NCBI GenBank assembly: GCA_934643185.1
Contig: CAKUBN010000018.1
Span: 1 to 39,892 of the forward strand
Length of the DNA: 39,892 nucleotides
Source of the DNA: an uncultured Eubacteriales bacterium
Lineage (GTDB): Bacteria; Bacillota; Clostridia; Oscillospirales; Acutalibacteraceae
Direction: 5' to 3'
Part shown: positions 1-9,221 of the stretch, in pieces
Numbering within the stretch: the first letter of the stretch is position 1
Layout of the letters: the number at the start of each line of letters is the position of its first letter
Notes under the pieces: generated by a model
The model's database searches: none
Told to the model about the DNA's origin: nothing
Seen by the model: the letters and a program-made list of their open reading frames with translations, nothing else
Position numbers and translations under genes: made by a program

Positions 1-256
1 CGAACGTCAGCTTTGCTATACCTTCTTTGAATCGTCTGCATTATTTTTTGTTCCACACATTTTGAACTTGACTTTTAATAGTTAGTCTTTCTGTCTTTTC
101 GTCCATATTGATTATACACAGTTTCCGCCGCTTTGTACAGTAGCGCGCGTTTCTCATTTGATGCTTATTTATTGCGATTTTGTTGTTTCTTTTGCAATAG
201 GAGGGAAAAAAGCGGGCATACTGAAAAGGAAAGTCATGAAAAAGGAGTCGTTTTCC

Positions 257-688
257 ATGAACCGTACCGTCCGCAAAAACAGTCTGTTGTTCCTCGCCGG
301 CAGCGGCCTTTATCCCCTTTTGGAAGTGCTGTGGCGCGGCTATTCCCACGCCTCCATGGCACTTGCCGGCGGCGTTTGTCTGCTGCTCATCAACGCCGTA
401 TGTTGCGAAAAAATGAAAAGAAGAAGCCTTCCCGCGCGCTGCGCCATGGGCTCCCTCATCATAACCGTTGTGGAATTTTTATTCGGCCTGCTCGTAAACC
501 GCGTGCTGCATCTGCACGTGTGGGATTACTCCGCCCTGCCGCTCAACATCATGGGCCAGATCTGCCTGCCGTTTTCGCTCATCTGGTTCGTTTTAACGAT
601 CCCCGCAAGCGCGCTGTGCAAACTCTGCTGCCGCCTTTCCGCCTTCCCGAAGGAAACGGAATCGACATCGGTCATCACAGACCCTTGA
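257..688 (+). CDS. CmpB-type small integral membrane protein (putative ABC-transporter type IV family)
   Basis: A 143-residue, strongly hydrophobic protein with about four predicted membrane segments. The stretch WDYSALPLNIMGQICLPFSL near residues 90-110 matches the hallmark of the Firmicutes CmpB-like family (putative ABC-transporter type IV). Members have no established biochemical role; the transporter label is historical. I chose ATG 257 because AAAGGAG ends nine bases before it; in-frame ATGs at 158 and 236 have poorer sites. The 3' end overlaps the convergent ATP-grasp gene by 14 bases. Family confidence is good, function unknown. Confidence 0.72.
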   Translation: MNRTVRKNSLLFLAGSGLYPLLEVLWRGYSHASMALAGGVCLLLINAVCCEKMKRRSLPARCAMGSLIITVVEFLFGLLVNRVLHLHVWDYSALPLNIMGQICLPFSLIWFVLTIPASALCKLCCRLSAFPKETESTSVITDP

Positions 689-1688
689 TGTACTTCTGGA
701 ACACCGGCAAAATGCCGATCTTGTCCGGCGCCTGCAAGGGCATCTGCGGGAACGCGTCATGGCCCGGCATGTTGTTCGCTTCAATAAAGAGCGGGCCGTC
801 CTTTGTGATCGCCACGTCCCAACCGATGTAGCCCATCTGCGGTACCTTATGTGCCGCTTCACGACAAATGTCCATCACCTTGTCCCAGCACGGAATCTGG
901 TAGCCCTTGAGCAAGCACCCCGAACGCGGGTGGCGCTCATAGACAATGCGCTGCTTGTCGCACGCCGCGCACGCGATTTTGCCGGTCTCGAGGTCGATCG
1001 GCGAATACATGCCGCCGGCATTGATGTTATCCACCGGTCGGTCGCTGTTGCCCATGCGGATGCACGCGTACACCACGTTCGACACACCGTCGGAAAGCAC
1101 CGTGTACACGCGGATGGTGTTGACGGATCCGGGGTTGATGCGGTTCATATCCGGGTGCTGAATGACAACCTCTTCGATCACGTCCGCGCCCTTTTTCTTT
1201 AAGTCCTCGTACATGGCGTCGAGCGTTGCGTAGTCGGCCTTTTTCAGCTTTTCCACACCCACGCCGCAGGAAGCGTCGTCCGGCTTGCAGATGATCTCGT
1301 CTTTGTTCTGCATAAAGTCCAAAAACTGCTCTTTTGTGCACTTGGAAAAATGCAGCCACTCGCGGTGCAAATATTCCGCAAACGTCGTGTAAAACTCGCT
1401 TTTATTATCAAAAATATGGTAATACGCGGGGTCGTTGAGGCTTTTTACAATGGAGTTATTGATGCCGCGCGTCACATATGTCGCACGCTGCTTGTCACTC
1501 AGGTCATAAAACGCGCATAAAAGGTAATCCTTATAGCCCGCACCGTACTTAAAGCCGCACTTGATGATGTCAAAAAACAGCCAAATACGGTTTTTGCCGC
1601 TCACCTCATGCACCGTTTTCACCGTATCGAACAGCGATTTATAATCCATGTGCAGAATGCAGTGAAAAATATATTTCAGTCTTCCCAT
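675..1688 (-). CDS. Sugar-transfer associated ATP-grasp protein
   Basis: A 337-residue protein matching the ATPgrasp_ST family, which is found near polysaccharide and sugar-transfer genes and probably ligates a carboxylate to an amine or thiol using ATP. Visible features are the nucleotide-binding stretch ICKPDDASCGVGVEKL (near residue 135), NPGSVNTIRVYTVLSDG, and the metal-binding C-terminal part GYIGWDVAITKDGPLFIEAN, where the Asp and Glu/Asn should hold Mg2+. A GAAGGGG site lies six bases before the ATG. It starts 13 bases after DUF3006 and ends the minus-strand block that begins at tepA. The actual substrate cannot be read from sequence. Confidence 0.78.
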   Translation of the reverse strand: MGRLKYIFHCILHMDYKSLFDTVKTVHEVSGKNRIWLFFDIIKCGFKYGAGYKDYLLCAFYDLSDKQRATYVTRGINNSIVKSLNDPAYYHIFDNKSEFYTTFAEYLHREWLHFSKCTKEQFLDFMQNKDEIICKPDDASCGVGVEKLKKADYATLDAMYEDLKKKGADVIEEVVIQHPDMNRINPGSVNTIRVYTVLSDGVSNVVYACIRMGNSDRPVDNINAGGMYSPIDLETGKIACAACDKQRIVYERHPRSGCLLKGYQIPCWDKVMDICREAAHKVPQMGYIGWDVAITKDGPLFIEANNMPGHDAFPQMPLQAPDKIGILPVFQKYIKGL

Positions 1689-1701
1689 AAGCCGCCCCTT
1701 C

Positions 1702-1923
1702 TTACAGCCCCATCAGCTTTTTCTGCTTCTCTAAAATGCGTGCGCGGCGGCGCTCAGTCTCCTCCACGTCGATGGAAAGCGCACCGTCATCGGTAATCTT
1801 CAGCACGTCGCCGGCCTTTGCACCCTGCGGCAGCTCGCTCGTTTCAATGGCGAAAAACGCCTTATCCTTGTCTTCGCAGATCGCGTAAATACCGTCAAAT
1901 CGGTCGATGGTGATTTGTTTCAT
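1702..1923 (-). CDS. DUF3006 domain protein
   Basis: A 73-residue protein starting MKQITIDRFDGIYAICEDKD, the recognisable form of DUF3006: a small beta-rich domain followed by a charged helix (residues 50-70, rich in Glu, Arg and Lys). In Firmicutes this domain is repeatedly found beside, or fused to, ComEC-like metallo-beta-lactamase proteins, and the same pairing occurs here with 42 bases between the genes. AAAGGAAC precedes the ATG. Role unknown; the conserved neighbourhood suggests it helps the partner enzyme. Confidence 0.8.
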   Translation of the reverse strand: MKQITIDRFDGIYAICEDKDKAFFAIETSELPQGAKAGDVLKITDDGALSIDVEETERRRARILEKQKKLMGL

Positions 1924-1965
1924 ATCATCTGTTCCTTTCCGTAATACTTTTTATATAGCAGCGGG

Positions 1966-2868
1966 TTATTTCCCGTTTTCCGTGTGAATTTTCGTTTCAG
2001 CGCCGTCCGTCAAAATCGCAATACCGCCGTTTTCGTCCGTGCGGAAAATTTCAACGCCGTGGTCGGCGAGCCGTTTCAGCGTCTCGTTTCGCGGAAGCAG
2101 ATTTCTGTCTTCGCCCGAGGAGATTACCGCATACTGCGGCTGCACAGCTTCAAGCAATGCATCGCTTGTCGCCGAAGCGCTGCCGTGGTGCGGCACCTTC
2201 AAAACATCCGCCCGCAGCGTGTCGCCATATATATCCAGCAGCAGTCTTTCCGCTTTCTCCTCAATATCACCGCAGAATAGCATGGAAAACTTCTTGTAGC
2301 AAAGTTTATACACAAGCGAATTCTCATTCGTGCTCTCTAAGTTTTCTAAAGGCGCGAGCACCCGAAATTCCGCCTCGCCGTAAGAGACCGTCTCCCCGGC
2401 GCTTACCGTTCGCACGGTTTGATCTTCCGGCAGCCCGGTCAGCTCCGTGTACATGGAGCTGACCACCTCCTCTGCGGGCACCTCCCGCAAAATTTGCGTC
2501 AGCCCGCCCACGTGGTCACTGTCCGCGTGCGAGATCCACACGGCGCGCAGCTTTTGAATGTTTCGCTGCTTTAAAATGCGCAGCACGGTTTTCGCCTGCT
2601 CCGCTGTCGCGCAGTCCGAAAGCACTGCGCCCTCCGGCGTTTCGATTAAGATTGCATCCGCCTTGCCCACGTCGATGACATAAACCGTCAAATCGGCATC
2701 GGGCAAACTCTGTGCAAACGGCAGCAGGCCGCATGCGCGGCGGAGCTCCGTCCACATCGCCCGTCCGGGCGGCGTGTAACAGAACGCCAAAAGAAGCAAA
2801 ACAAGTACCAACGCGCCTGTGCGCACAAGCTTTCTGCCGTCCCGTGCACCGCGCTTTGTGTTACGCAT
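1966..2868 (-). CDS. Exported ComEC/Rec2-like metallo-beta-lactamase-fold hydrolase
   Basis: About 300 residues. An N-terminal basic stretch and one hydrophobic segment (roughly residues 17-35) act as signal anchor, so the catalytic domain should lie outside the membrane. The metal-binding motif ISHADSDHVGGL (HxxxDH class), FCGDIEEKAE and VLKVPHHGS are the signature of the isolated ComEC C-terminal domain family. Such proteins are usually annotated as competence-related hydrolases, possibly nucleases; activity is mostly untested. The gene overlaps the ftsK stop region, with GTG 2871 or ATG 2868 as start, which suggests translational coupling. DUF3006 follows directly. Confidence 0.82.
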   Translation of the reverse strand: MRNTKRGARDGRKLVRTGALVLVLLLLAFCYTPPGRAMWTELRRACGLLPFAQSLPDADLTVYVIDVGKADAILIETPEGAVLSDCATAEQAKTVLRILKQRNIQKLRAVWISHADSDHVGGLTQILREVPAEEVVSSMYTELTGLPEDQTVRTVSAGETVSYGEAEFRVLAPLENLESTNENSLVYKLCYKKFSMLFCGDIEEKAERLLLDIYGDTLRADVLKVPHHGSASATSDALLEAVQPQYAVISSGEDRNLLPRNETLKRLADHGVEIFRTDENGGIAILTDGAETKIHTENGK

Positions 2869-5755
2869 CACCGGGGGTGTCCTGCTTTTGCATGTTCATT
2901 TCCAGCCACTGCGCATAGGTGATGAGTACTTGGCGCGGCTTCGAGCCCTCGTGCGGGCCCACAATACCCATCTGCTCCATCTCATCGATGAGACGGCCCG
3001 CGCGGGCGTAGCCGAGACGCAGTCTGCGCTGCAAAAGCGACGTGGAGGCCTGGCCCGCTTCAACAACGCACTTAATGGCTTCGTTCATCATCGGGTCACC
3101 GCTGTCCTCATCGTCATTGCTGCCGCTGTCGCTCGATTTTGAGCCCTCCACAGCGCTGCGCTCAATCTCCTGCGCAATGGAGTCGTCGTAAATAACGCTT
3201 CTCGAATTCTTCACGAAATCCACGACGGATTCGATCTCGCTGTCGCTGACAAAGCAGCCCTGAATACGCAGCGGCTTCTGCGCGCCGACCGGCGAGAACA
3301 GCATATCGCCCTGACCAAGCAGCTTTTCCGCACCGCCGCTGTCCAAAATGGTGCGGGAGTCAATGGCAGAGGACACCGCAAACGCGATACGACTCGGGAT
3401 GTTCGCCTTGATGAGGCCCGTCACAACGTCCACGGACGGGCGCTGCGTTGCGACCACAAGGTGCATGCCGGCGGCACGCGCCATCTGCGCCAAGCGGCAG
3501 ATCGCGTCTTCCACCTCGTTCGGCGCGGCCATCATCAGGTCGGAAAGCTCGTCGATGATGATGACGATCTGCGGCATTTTGTGCATGGGCTGTCCGTTTT
3601 CGTCCTGATAATTGTTCGCCTGCGCGAGGGCGTTGTAGCCCTTTAAGTCGCGCACGTTGTTTTCGGCAAAAATTTTGTAGCGCTTCAGCATTTCCGTAAC
3701 GGCCCAGTTCAGCGCACCGGCCGCCTTTCGCGGGTCGGTGACGACCGGCACCAATAGGTGTGGAATGCCGTTATAAATGCCGAGCTCCACGACCTTTGGG
3801 TCAATCATCAAAAAGCGCACATCGTCCGGGCCGGATTTATACAGCAGGCTCACGATAAGTGAGTTGATGCACACGGATTTACCGGAGCCGGTCGTACCGG
3901 CAATGAGGATATGCGGCATTTTGCTGAGGTCTGCCACCGTTACCTGACCGGCAATGTCGCGGCCAAGCGCCACGGTCAAGTGGCTTTTTGAGGTCACAAA
4001 GCTATTCGATTCCACAAGCTCGCGCATGCGTACGATGGTCTTCACCTTGTTCGGCACCTCAATGCCGACGGCCGCCTTGCCCGGGATCGGCGCTTCAATG
4101 CGCACGCCCGTCGCGGCAAGGTTCATTGCAAGGTCATCGGCGAGGTTTGTGATCTTGCTGATCTTCACACCGGCGGCGGGCTGCAATTCATAGCGCGTAA
4201 CAGCCGGGCCGCGGCAGATGTCGAGAATTTTGGTCTGCACACCGAAGCTTTTCAGCGTCTCGACGAGCAGCTTGCCGTTCGTCTGGAGCTCTTCGGTCTC
4301 CACGGCGGCGTCTACCTTTTTGCCGGAAGCGAGCATGGTGACCGGCGGGAAGATGTACGAGCTGTCTTCCTCCTTCGGCGCGCTCTGCGCAGGCTGAGTC
4401 TCCATACGTTCCGCTTCCATCTTCTTTTTCATGAATTCTTCCGTCGCCTTCTGCGCGTCCGCGGCGGCTTCTGCGCTGTGCGCAGGCGTTACCGGGGACG
4501 GCCCCGGCGCGGGGATCGTCGGCGCGGTCGGCTGCGGAGCAGGCTGTGCATACGCATTCTGCTGCACGGGCGCGGGCTCCGGCCTTGCTGCCTGCATAAC
4601 GGGCGGCGCAATCACCGGTGCTTCCACCGTTTCGCGCTCCACCGGCACGTGCGGCATCGGCTCTTCCGCAGGCTGCGGCGCGGGGCGCACCTCGGGCTGC
4701 ACCGGCGGTGTATAAGTCGGCTGCACGTTCTGCGCAGCCTGTGCTTCACGCTCTAAGCCGGGCACGCGGAAATCCGGCACACGGCGGTTTTCGTCGATCA
4801 GCGCGTTGATCTGCGCGGAGCTTTCGGTGTAATCGTGCAGCACCACGGGGTCGTTATCCGGCTCCGTGCGGCGCACGCCAAAAAGCTGCTCCAAATACGC
4901 GCGCGGCGTTTTTCCTTTGTTTTTTGGTTCCATTCTACCTTCCTCCGGGACAGAGTGCACCGGGTGCTGCGGCAAAACCGTTTCAAACGGTGCATCCTCC
5001 GCATTGCCGCGCTCCTCTTCCAAGATGCGGCGCTCTTCCTTGCGCTGCCGGGCGACGTCCCGAATGACGACCGCCGGTTTTGTGATCTTTTTGAAAAAGC
5101 TTGCAAGCGACGTGCCCGTGAAAATGAGCACAGAGACAAACAGCAGCACGCCCGTGATGATGCGCGCGCCGAGCACCTCGGCACACTTGACAAGCAGCTC
5201 GCCGACAAGGCCGCCGACAAGGCCGGCCCCGCCCTGCTCTACGCCGTGCATATACAAGATGCCGACAAGCTTAAAGAAATTCTTTTCCTCCGGGAAAAAG
5301 CTGCCGAACACATGCCCTGCTGTGCAGAACAGCACGACGATGGCGATCATAAGCGCCAAGCGCCCGCCGCGCAGCATGGTGGTTTGCTCCATCGTTTTGC
5401 TGACGGCGATATAGCCCATCAGCACCGCAAGCAGGATGGCCCAACCGCCGAACACGCCGCGCAGCACGTTGTGTACCATAAGCCACACGCTGCCGCCCGG
5501 AATGAGCACAAAGCACGCCGTTAAAATGGCTGCACCGAACCAGAGGATGGCCTCCGTCTGGTTGCGCTGGCGCAGCTGCTCCACGCTGGGCGCGCTCTGC
5601 TTAGCTGACGCGCTCTTCCCCTTTGCAGAGGACGCGCGCGATTTTGTATTGGATTTAGAACCCGAGCTCCGGGTGTTTTTGGCAGCCGATGACTTTGCAC
5701 CGCTTTTTGCTTTGGAAGTGCTGCCCTTTGCTGTACTTTGTTTTTTACCCGCCAA
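2861..5755 (-). CDS. ftsK: DNA translocase FtsK/SpoIIIE
   Basis: A 964-residue DNA pump that moves chromosome ends across the division or sporulation septum. Layout: Lys/Ser/Ala-rich N-terminus (1-60), about four membrane segments (70-230), a long Pro/Gln/Ala-rich linker (300-460), then the motor. Walker A is GTTGSGKS with Lys near residue 626; Walker B is IVIIIDELSD near 730. The C-terminal winged-helix gamma domain (from about 890, ASTSLLQRRLRLGYARAGRL) should read KOPS/SRS-like DNA sites. The start is TTG, six bases after GGAGG. The nearby tepA echoes the tepA-spoIIIE arrangement of Bacillus, which favours the SpoIIIE role, but FtsK and SpoIIIE cannot be told apart by sequence alone. Confidence 0.95.
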   Translation of the reverse strand: MAGKKQSTAKGSTSKAKSGAKSSAAKNTRSSGSKSNTKSRASSAKGKSASAKQSAPSVEQLRQRNQTEAILWFGAAILTACFVLIPGGSVWLMVHNVLRGVFGGWAILLAVLMGYIAVSKTMEQTTMLRGGRLALMIAIVVLFCTAGHVFGSFFPEEKNFFKLVGILYMHGVEQGGAGLVGGLVGELLVKCAEVLGARIITGVLLFVSVLIFTGTSLASFFKKITKPAVVIRDVARQRKEERRILEEERGNAEDAPFETVLPQHPVHSVPEEGRMEPKNKGKTPRAYLEQLFGVRRTEPDNDPVVLHDYTESSAQINALIDENRRVPDFRVPGLEREAQAAQNVQPTYTPPVQPEVRPAPQPAEEPMPHVPVERETVEAPVIAPPVMQAARPEPAPVQQNAYAQPAPQPTAPTIPAPGPSPVTPAHSAEAAADAQKATEEFMKKKMEAERMETQPAQSAPKEEDSSYIFPPVTMLASGKKVDAAVETEELQTNGKLLVETLKSFGVQTKILDICRGPAVTRYELQPAAGVKISKITNLADDLAMNLAATGVRIEAPIPGKAAVGIEVPNKVKTIVRMRELVESNSFVTSKSHLTVALGRDIAGQVTVADLSKMPHILIAGTTGSGKSVCINSLIVSLLYKSGPDDVRFLMIDPKVVELGIYNGIPHLLVPVVTDPRKAAGALNWAVTEMLKRYKIFAENNVRDLKGYNALAQANNYQDENGQPMHKMPQIVIIIDELSDLMMAAPNEVEDAICRLAQMARAAGMHLVVATQRPSVDVVTGLIKANIPSRIAFAVSSAIDSRTILDSGGAEKLLGQGDMLFSPVGAQKPLRIQGCFVSDSEIESVVDFVKNSRSVIYDDSIAQEIERSAVEGSKSSDSGSNDDEDSGDPMMNEAIKCVVEAGQASTSLLQRRLRLGYARAGRLIDEMEQMGIVGPHEGSKPRQVLITYAQWLEMNMQKQDTPGDA

Positions 5756-5784
5756 AATAAACCTCCGGATTATAGATCACCGGA

Positions 5785-6726
5785 TCAAAGCGGCATGCCG
5801 GTGAAAAGATTTGTGCCTGTAACGGCTTCAATGATGGAAACGACAAGCGTAACGATGCCGAGCACCAGTGTATAGTAAGCGAAAACCTGCAGCTTGTTCG
5901 TGGTAACGATCCACTTGAGCAGCTTGATGGCGAGGAAGCCGACAACAGCCGCCGTGACAACGCCCGCGATCATCGCGCCGACGCCGATATCAACAGGCTG
6001 GCCGACTGCATCTTTGACCGTGAGCACGGTCGCTGCCAAAATGGACGGGATGCCGAGCACGAAGGAATAATCGAGCGCCGCCTGCTGGTTGATGCCGCGC
6101 AGAAGGCCTGCTGCCATGGTGGAGCCGGAACGGGAAAGGCCCGGGAACACCGCTGCCGCGCACTGCGTAACGCCGACGCACAGCGCGTCTGCCGTGTGGA
6201 ACTTCGTGCGGCCGCGGATCTCGCCGACCTTGCCGTCTTTACGTGTAAAGTGATGTGCCTTTGCATTCTTCGAAGCGCGGATGCCGAGGAACAGCATGGC
6301 GCTTGTCATGAGGAATGCAAGGCCCTCGATCCAAATCGTCGAATCCGAAGCCCACAGCTCCGAGATGTCTTTTAACTTCATGCCCGTGCCCGGAACCGGC
6401 AGGAACAAGAGGAACAGTGGGATAAGGCCGATGATGAGCATCATCAAAAGCCGACGGTCGTGATCCATTTCTTTCCACTTGAATTTACCGCGGAACACAT
6501 CTGCAACAAGCGAAATGAACGCCTTGATGAGCCGCCAGATGAGCTTATAATAGACGGCGCACACGGCGATGAGCGTGCCGAGGTGCAAAAGAATGTCGAA
6601 CAGCAAGCTATCTACCTTTACACCCATGATGTGCTGTGCAAGCGACAAATGGCCGCTGCTCGAGACGGGCAGAAACTCGGTTGCGCCCTGTACAATACCC
6701 TGAATAATCGCTTCAAAAATAGACAT
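5785..6726 (-). CDS. uppP: Undecaprenyl-diphosphate phosphatase UppP (BacA)
   Basis: A 313-residue polytopic membrane enzyme that dephosphorylates undecaprenyl diphosphate to recycle the lipid carrier for peptidoglycan and other surface polymers; it also gives bacitracin tolerance. The N-terminal IIQGIVQGATEFLPVSSSGH motif and the second motif FPGLSRSGSTMAAGLLRG are the two active-site signatures, containing the conserved Glu, His, Ser and Arg. The protein is somewhat longer than the usual 265-280 residues, with an insertion at about residues 95-175. AAGGAG lies eight bases before the ATG. It sits between tepA and ftsK and has its own promoter. Confidence 0.96.
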   Translation of the reverse strand: MSIFEAIIQGIVQGATEFLPVSSSGHLSLAQHIMGVKVDSLLFDILLHLGTLIAVCAVYYKLIWRLIKAFISLVADVFRGKFKWKEMDHDRRLLMMLIIGLIPLFLLFLPVPGTGMKLKDISELWASDSTIWIEGLAFLMTSAMLFLGIRASKNAKAHHFTRKDGKVGEIRGRTKFHTADALCVGVTQCAAAVFPGLSRSGSTMAAGLLRGINQQAALDYSFVLGIPSILAATVLTVKDAVGQPVDIGVGAMIAGVVTAAVVGFLAIKLLKWIVTTNKLQVFAYYTLVLGIVTLVVSIIEAVTGTNLFTGMPL

Positions 6727-6780
6727 TATGTAATCTCCTTTTCTGCGGATAATTTGGTTTACTTAGATTTTATCAGTATA

Positions 6781-6809
6781 ATAATACGATAAATAAAAAG
6801 TTATGTAAA
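6781..6809 (-). promoter_or_regulatory. Promoter for uppP
   Basis: Reading the minus strand, TTTACA and TATTAT are separated by 17 bases, ending about 55 bases before the uppP start. The -35 overlaps the hairpin that follows tepA. Confidence 0.5.
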
Positions 6810-6828
6810 CGGCAAAAGCCGTTTTTTT
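6807..6828 (-). terminator. Hairpin after tepA
   Basis: AAACGGC-AAAA-GCCGTTT forms a 7-bp stem just past the tepA stop. The T-run lies on the plus-strand side (6825-6828), so on the minus strand only an A-rich upstream arm and a weaker downstream U-rich stretch are present. Termination of tepA is likely partial. Confidence 0.45.
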
Positions 6829-6832
6829 AGAA

Positions 6833-7594
6833 TTATTTCTTGCCCTTCCCCGACTTCGCACGCTGCTTTTTCTTCTCCGCGGCGATCATCGAATCAAGGC
6901 AATCCATGGCATCGTGCAGGCTGCCGAGCGTATCAATGAGGCCCTCTGCCACAGCTTCGTCGCCGTCGAGCACCGTGCCCACATCCATGACGAGCTCCTG
7001 CGTGTTCATGGCAAGCTGCATGAAGCGCTCATACGAAATGCCGGAGTTTGCCGTGACGAAATTCGTGATGCGGTCCTGCATGCGCTGAAAATATTCCAGC
7101 GTCTGCGGCACGCCGAGCATCAGGCCGCTCATGCGCACCGGGTGGATGGTCATGGACGCCGAGGGCGCAATGAACGAGTGCTTTGCCGCCACCGCAAGCG
7201 GCACGCCGATGGAATGTCCGCCGCCGAGGACGAGCGACACCGTGGGCTTGCGCATGCCGGCGACAAGCTCTGCAATGGCAAGGCCGGCCTCCACATCGCC
7301 GCCGACCGTGTTCAAAATCATGAGCAGGCCGTCGATGTTCGGGTCTTCCTCCACGGAGACGATCTGGGGAATCACATGCTCGTATTTCGTCGTTTTGTTC
7401 TGCGACGGCGCGACGTAATGCCCTTCGATCTGCCCGATGACGGTGAGGCACTGGATGGTGTGCTTTCGGTTTTTGGTGACGACCGCGCCGCCTTCGCGGA
7501 TCTGCTTCTGGCGGTCGGAAAGGTCTTCGTTTTCTTCTTCGGCTTCGTCCGTTTCCTGCATGGAAAAGGACGAGCGTTTCTTTGTGCTTTTCAT
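6833..7594 (-). CDS. tepA: TepA-type ClpP-like serine protease
   Basis: A 253-residue member of the ClpP-fold translocation-enhancing protein family (Bacillus TepA/YmfB), proposed to be a membrane-associated peptidase that aids secretion or degrades signal peptides. LVLGGGHSIGVPLAVAAKHS carries the catalytic Ser, and APSASMTIHPVRMSG the His; the Asp follows in the C-terminal third. The N-terminal 40 residues are acidic and charged and precede the fold. ATG 7594 was chosen because AAAGGAG lies nine bases upstream; an upstream in-frame ATG at 7660 has no such site. It heads the minus-strand block leading to ftsK. Confidence 0.88.
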   Translation of the reverse strand: MKSTKKRSSFSMQETDEAEEENEDLSDRQKQIREGGAVVTKNRKHTIQCLTVIGQIEGHYVAPSQNKTTKYEHVIPQIVSVEEDPNIDGLLMILNTVGGDVEAGLAIAELVAGMRKPTVSLVLGGGHSIGVPLAVAAKHSFIAPSASMTIHPVRMSGLMLGVPQTLEYFQRMQDRITNFVTANSGISYERFMQLAMNTQELVMDVGTVLDGDEAVAEGLIDTLGSLHDAMDCLDSMIAAEKKKQRAKSGKGKK

Positions 7595-7677
7595 GCCGCA
7601 GCGCTCCTTTTGATAAGATGCGCTTAGTTTTCGCAGAAAACGCGGAATCATACGCGGCACAAACTTTCACGTATACC

Positions 7678-7706
7678 AGTATAGCACGCTTTTGCGCATC
7701 CTGCAA
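7678..7706 (-). promoter_or_regulatory. Promoter for tepA
   Basis: On the minus strand TTGCAG and TATACT are 17 bases apart, about 85 bases upstream of the chosen tepA start. Confidence 0.55.
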
Positions 7707-7814
7707 GGGCAAAGCGCAAACATGTCCGCCGATGTCCTATAAATGTATACGGCTGCATAATATACATATTTTGCAGGACGATGTGAATTTCCCTGCAAAG
7801 CGCAGAATTTTGGA

Positions 7815-7843
7815 TTGACATTTTCCGCGAAATAGCCGATAAT
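7815..7843 (+). promoter_or_regulatory. Promoter for isocitrate dehydrogenase
   Basis: A consensus TTGACA (7815-7820) and GATAAT (7838-7843) with exactly 17 bases between, about 75 bases before the start codon. Confidence 0.7.
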
Positions 7844-7917
7844 AGATGAAAACAGCGCCCTATTCTCTTTTGGGCACGGAGCTTCGCGGTGCTGCCGCAG
7901 AAAGGTAAGGTTTTTCA

Positions 7918-9138
7918 ATGTCCGATTTTACGAAAATTCCCATGAAAACGCCGCTTGTTGAGATGGACGGCGACGAGATGACCCGCGTCATCTGGAAAAT
8001 GATCAAAGATATTTTGCTGACCCCCTACGTTGACCTGAAAACGGAGTATTATGACCTTGGTTTGGAGTACCGCGAGGCGACAAAGGACCAGGTCACAATT
8101 GACTCTGCCGAGGCGACGAAAAAATACGGTGTAGCTGTAAAGTGCGCAACCATTACACCGAACGCGGCACGTGTAAAGGAATATAACCTCACAGAGATGT
8201 GGAAATCGCCGAACGGCACCATCCGCGCCATTTTGGACGGCACGGTGTTCCGCACGCCAATTTTGCTGAAAGGCATCACGCCGTACATTCCGACGTGGAC
8301 GAAGCCGATCACCATTGCGCGTCACGCATACGGCGACCTCTACAAGAACGTTGAGATGCGCGTGCCGGAAAACGCGAAGGCTGAGCTTGTTGTGACGAAA
8401 GCAGACGGCACCGAGGAGCGTGTGACGATCCACGATTTTAAGACGCCGGGTGTCATTCAGGGTTTACATAATATTGATAAGAGCATTGAGAGCTTTGCAC
8501 GCTCCTGCTTTAACTATGCCCTGAGCATGAAGCAGGACCTGTGGTTTGCGGCGAAGGACACGATCTCGAAGACCTACGACCACCGCTTTAAGGATATTTT
8601 CCAGGAAATTTACGACGCTGAATACAAGGAAAAGTTTGAAAAAGCGGGCATTGAATACTTCTACACGCTGATCGACGACGCGATCGCACGCGTAATCCGC
8701 AGCGAAGGCGGCTACATTTGGGCCTGCAAAAACTACGACGGCGACGTGATGAGCGACATGATCGCGACGGCGTACGGCAGCCTTGCCATGATGACCTCCG
8801 TGCTTGTCTCCCCGGACGGCGTTTACGAATATGAAGCGGCGCACGGCACGGTGCAGCGCCACTACTACAAGTATTTGAAAGGCGAAACGACCTCTACAAA
8901 CTCCGTTGCGACGCTGTTTGCATGGACGGGCGCACTGCGCAAGCGCGGCGAGCTGGACGAGCTGCCGGAGCTGAGCGCTTTTGCGGATAAGCTGGAAAAG
9001 GCGACCTTGCAGACGATTGAAGAAGACGGCATCATGACCGGCGACCTTGCGGCGATGTCTACCCTGCCGAACGCGAAGAAGGTGGACACCGAGGGCTTCC
9101 TGCTTGCGATTCGCGACCGTTTGGAGCAGCTTCTGTGA
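7918..9138 (+). CDS. icd: NADP-dependent isocitrate dehydrogenase (eukaryotic-like type)
   Basis: A 406-residue enzyme that oxidatively decarboxylates isocitrate to 2-oxoglutarate. It belongs to the homodimeric type II (eukaryote-like) class, not the E. coli class, as shown by VEMDGDEMTRVIWKMIKD at the N-terminus, KSPNGTIRAILDGTVFR for isocitrate binding, and YIWACKNYDGDVMSDMIA carrying the metal-binding aspartates. Length is normal for the class. AAAGG precedes the ATG by about eight bases. Its product is the carbon acceptor for the glutamate synthase encoded further on. A terminator follows, so it is transcribed alone. Confidence 0.95.
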   Translation: MSDFTKIPMKTPLVEMDGDEMTRVIWKMIKDILLTPYVDLKTEYYDLGLEYREATKDQVTIDSAEATKKYGVAVKCATITPNAARVKEYNLTEMWKSPNGTIRAILDGTVFRTPILLKGITPYIPTWTKPITIARHAYGDLYKNVEMRVPENAKAELVVTKADGTEERVTIHDFKTPGVIQGLHNIDKSIESFARSCFNYALSMKQDLWFAAKDTISKTYDHRFKDIFQEIYDAEYKEKFEKAGIEYFYTLIDDAIARVIRSEGGYIWACKNYDGDVMSDMIATAYGSLAMMTSVLVSPDGVYEYEAAHGTVQRHYYKYLKGETTSTNSVATLFAWTGALRKRGELDELPELSAFADKLEKATLQTIEEDGIMTGDLAAMSTLPNAKKVDTEGFLLAIRDRLEQLL

Positions 9139-9160
9139 TTTGAATACGATTTAGAAACGT

Positions 9161-9198
9161 GGGCGGTCTTCCCTTTTGGGTTCTGGCCGCCCGTTTTT
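9161..9198 (+). terminator. Terminator after icd
   Basis: GGGCGG (9161-9166) pairs with CCGCCC (9187-9192), followed by a five-T run. Confidence 0.8.
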
Positions 9199-9221
9199 CT
9201 TTTCTTATTTATAAAAAACAC

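Larger units (their letters stand above)
7595..7917. other. Divergent intergenic region between tepA and icd
   Basis: This 323-base gap holds the two divergent promoters listed separately (7678-7706 for tepA, 7815-7843 for icd). Between them is an AT-rich stretch without a convincing reading frame or hairpin. Confidence 0.6.

Noticed and set aside
41..349. Minus-strand 102-codon frame at the window start
   Set aside because: No start signal, overlaps the better-supported CmpB-like gene and has no recognisable domain. The first 256 bases otherwise show only AT-rich sequence with a weak promoter-like stretch.
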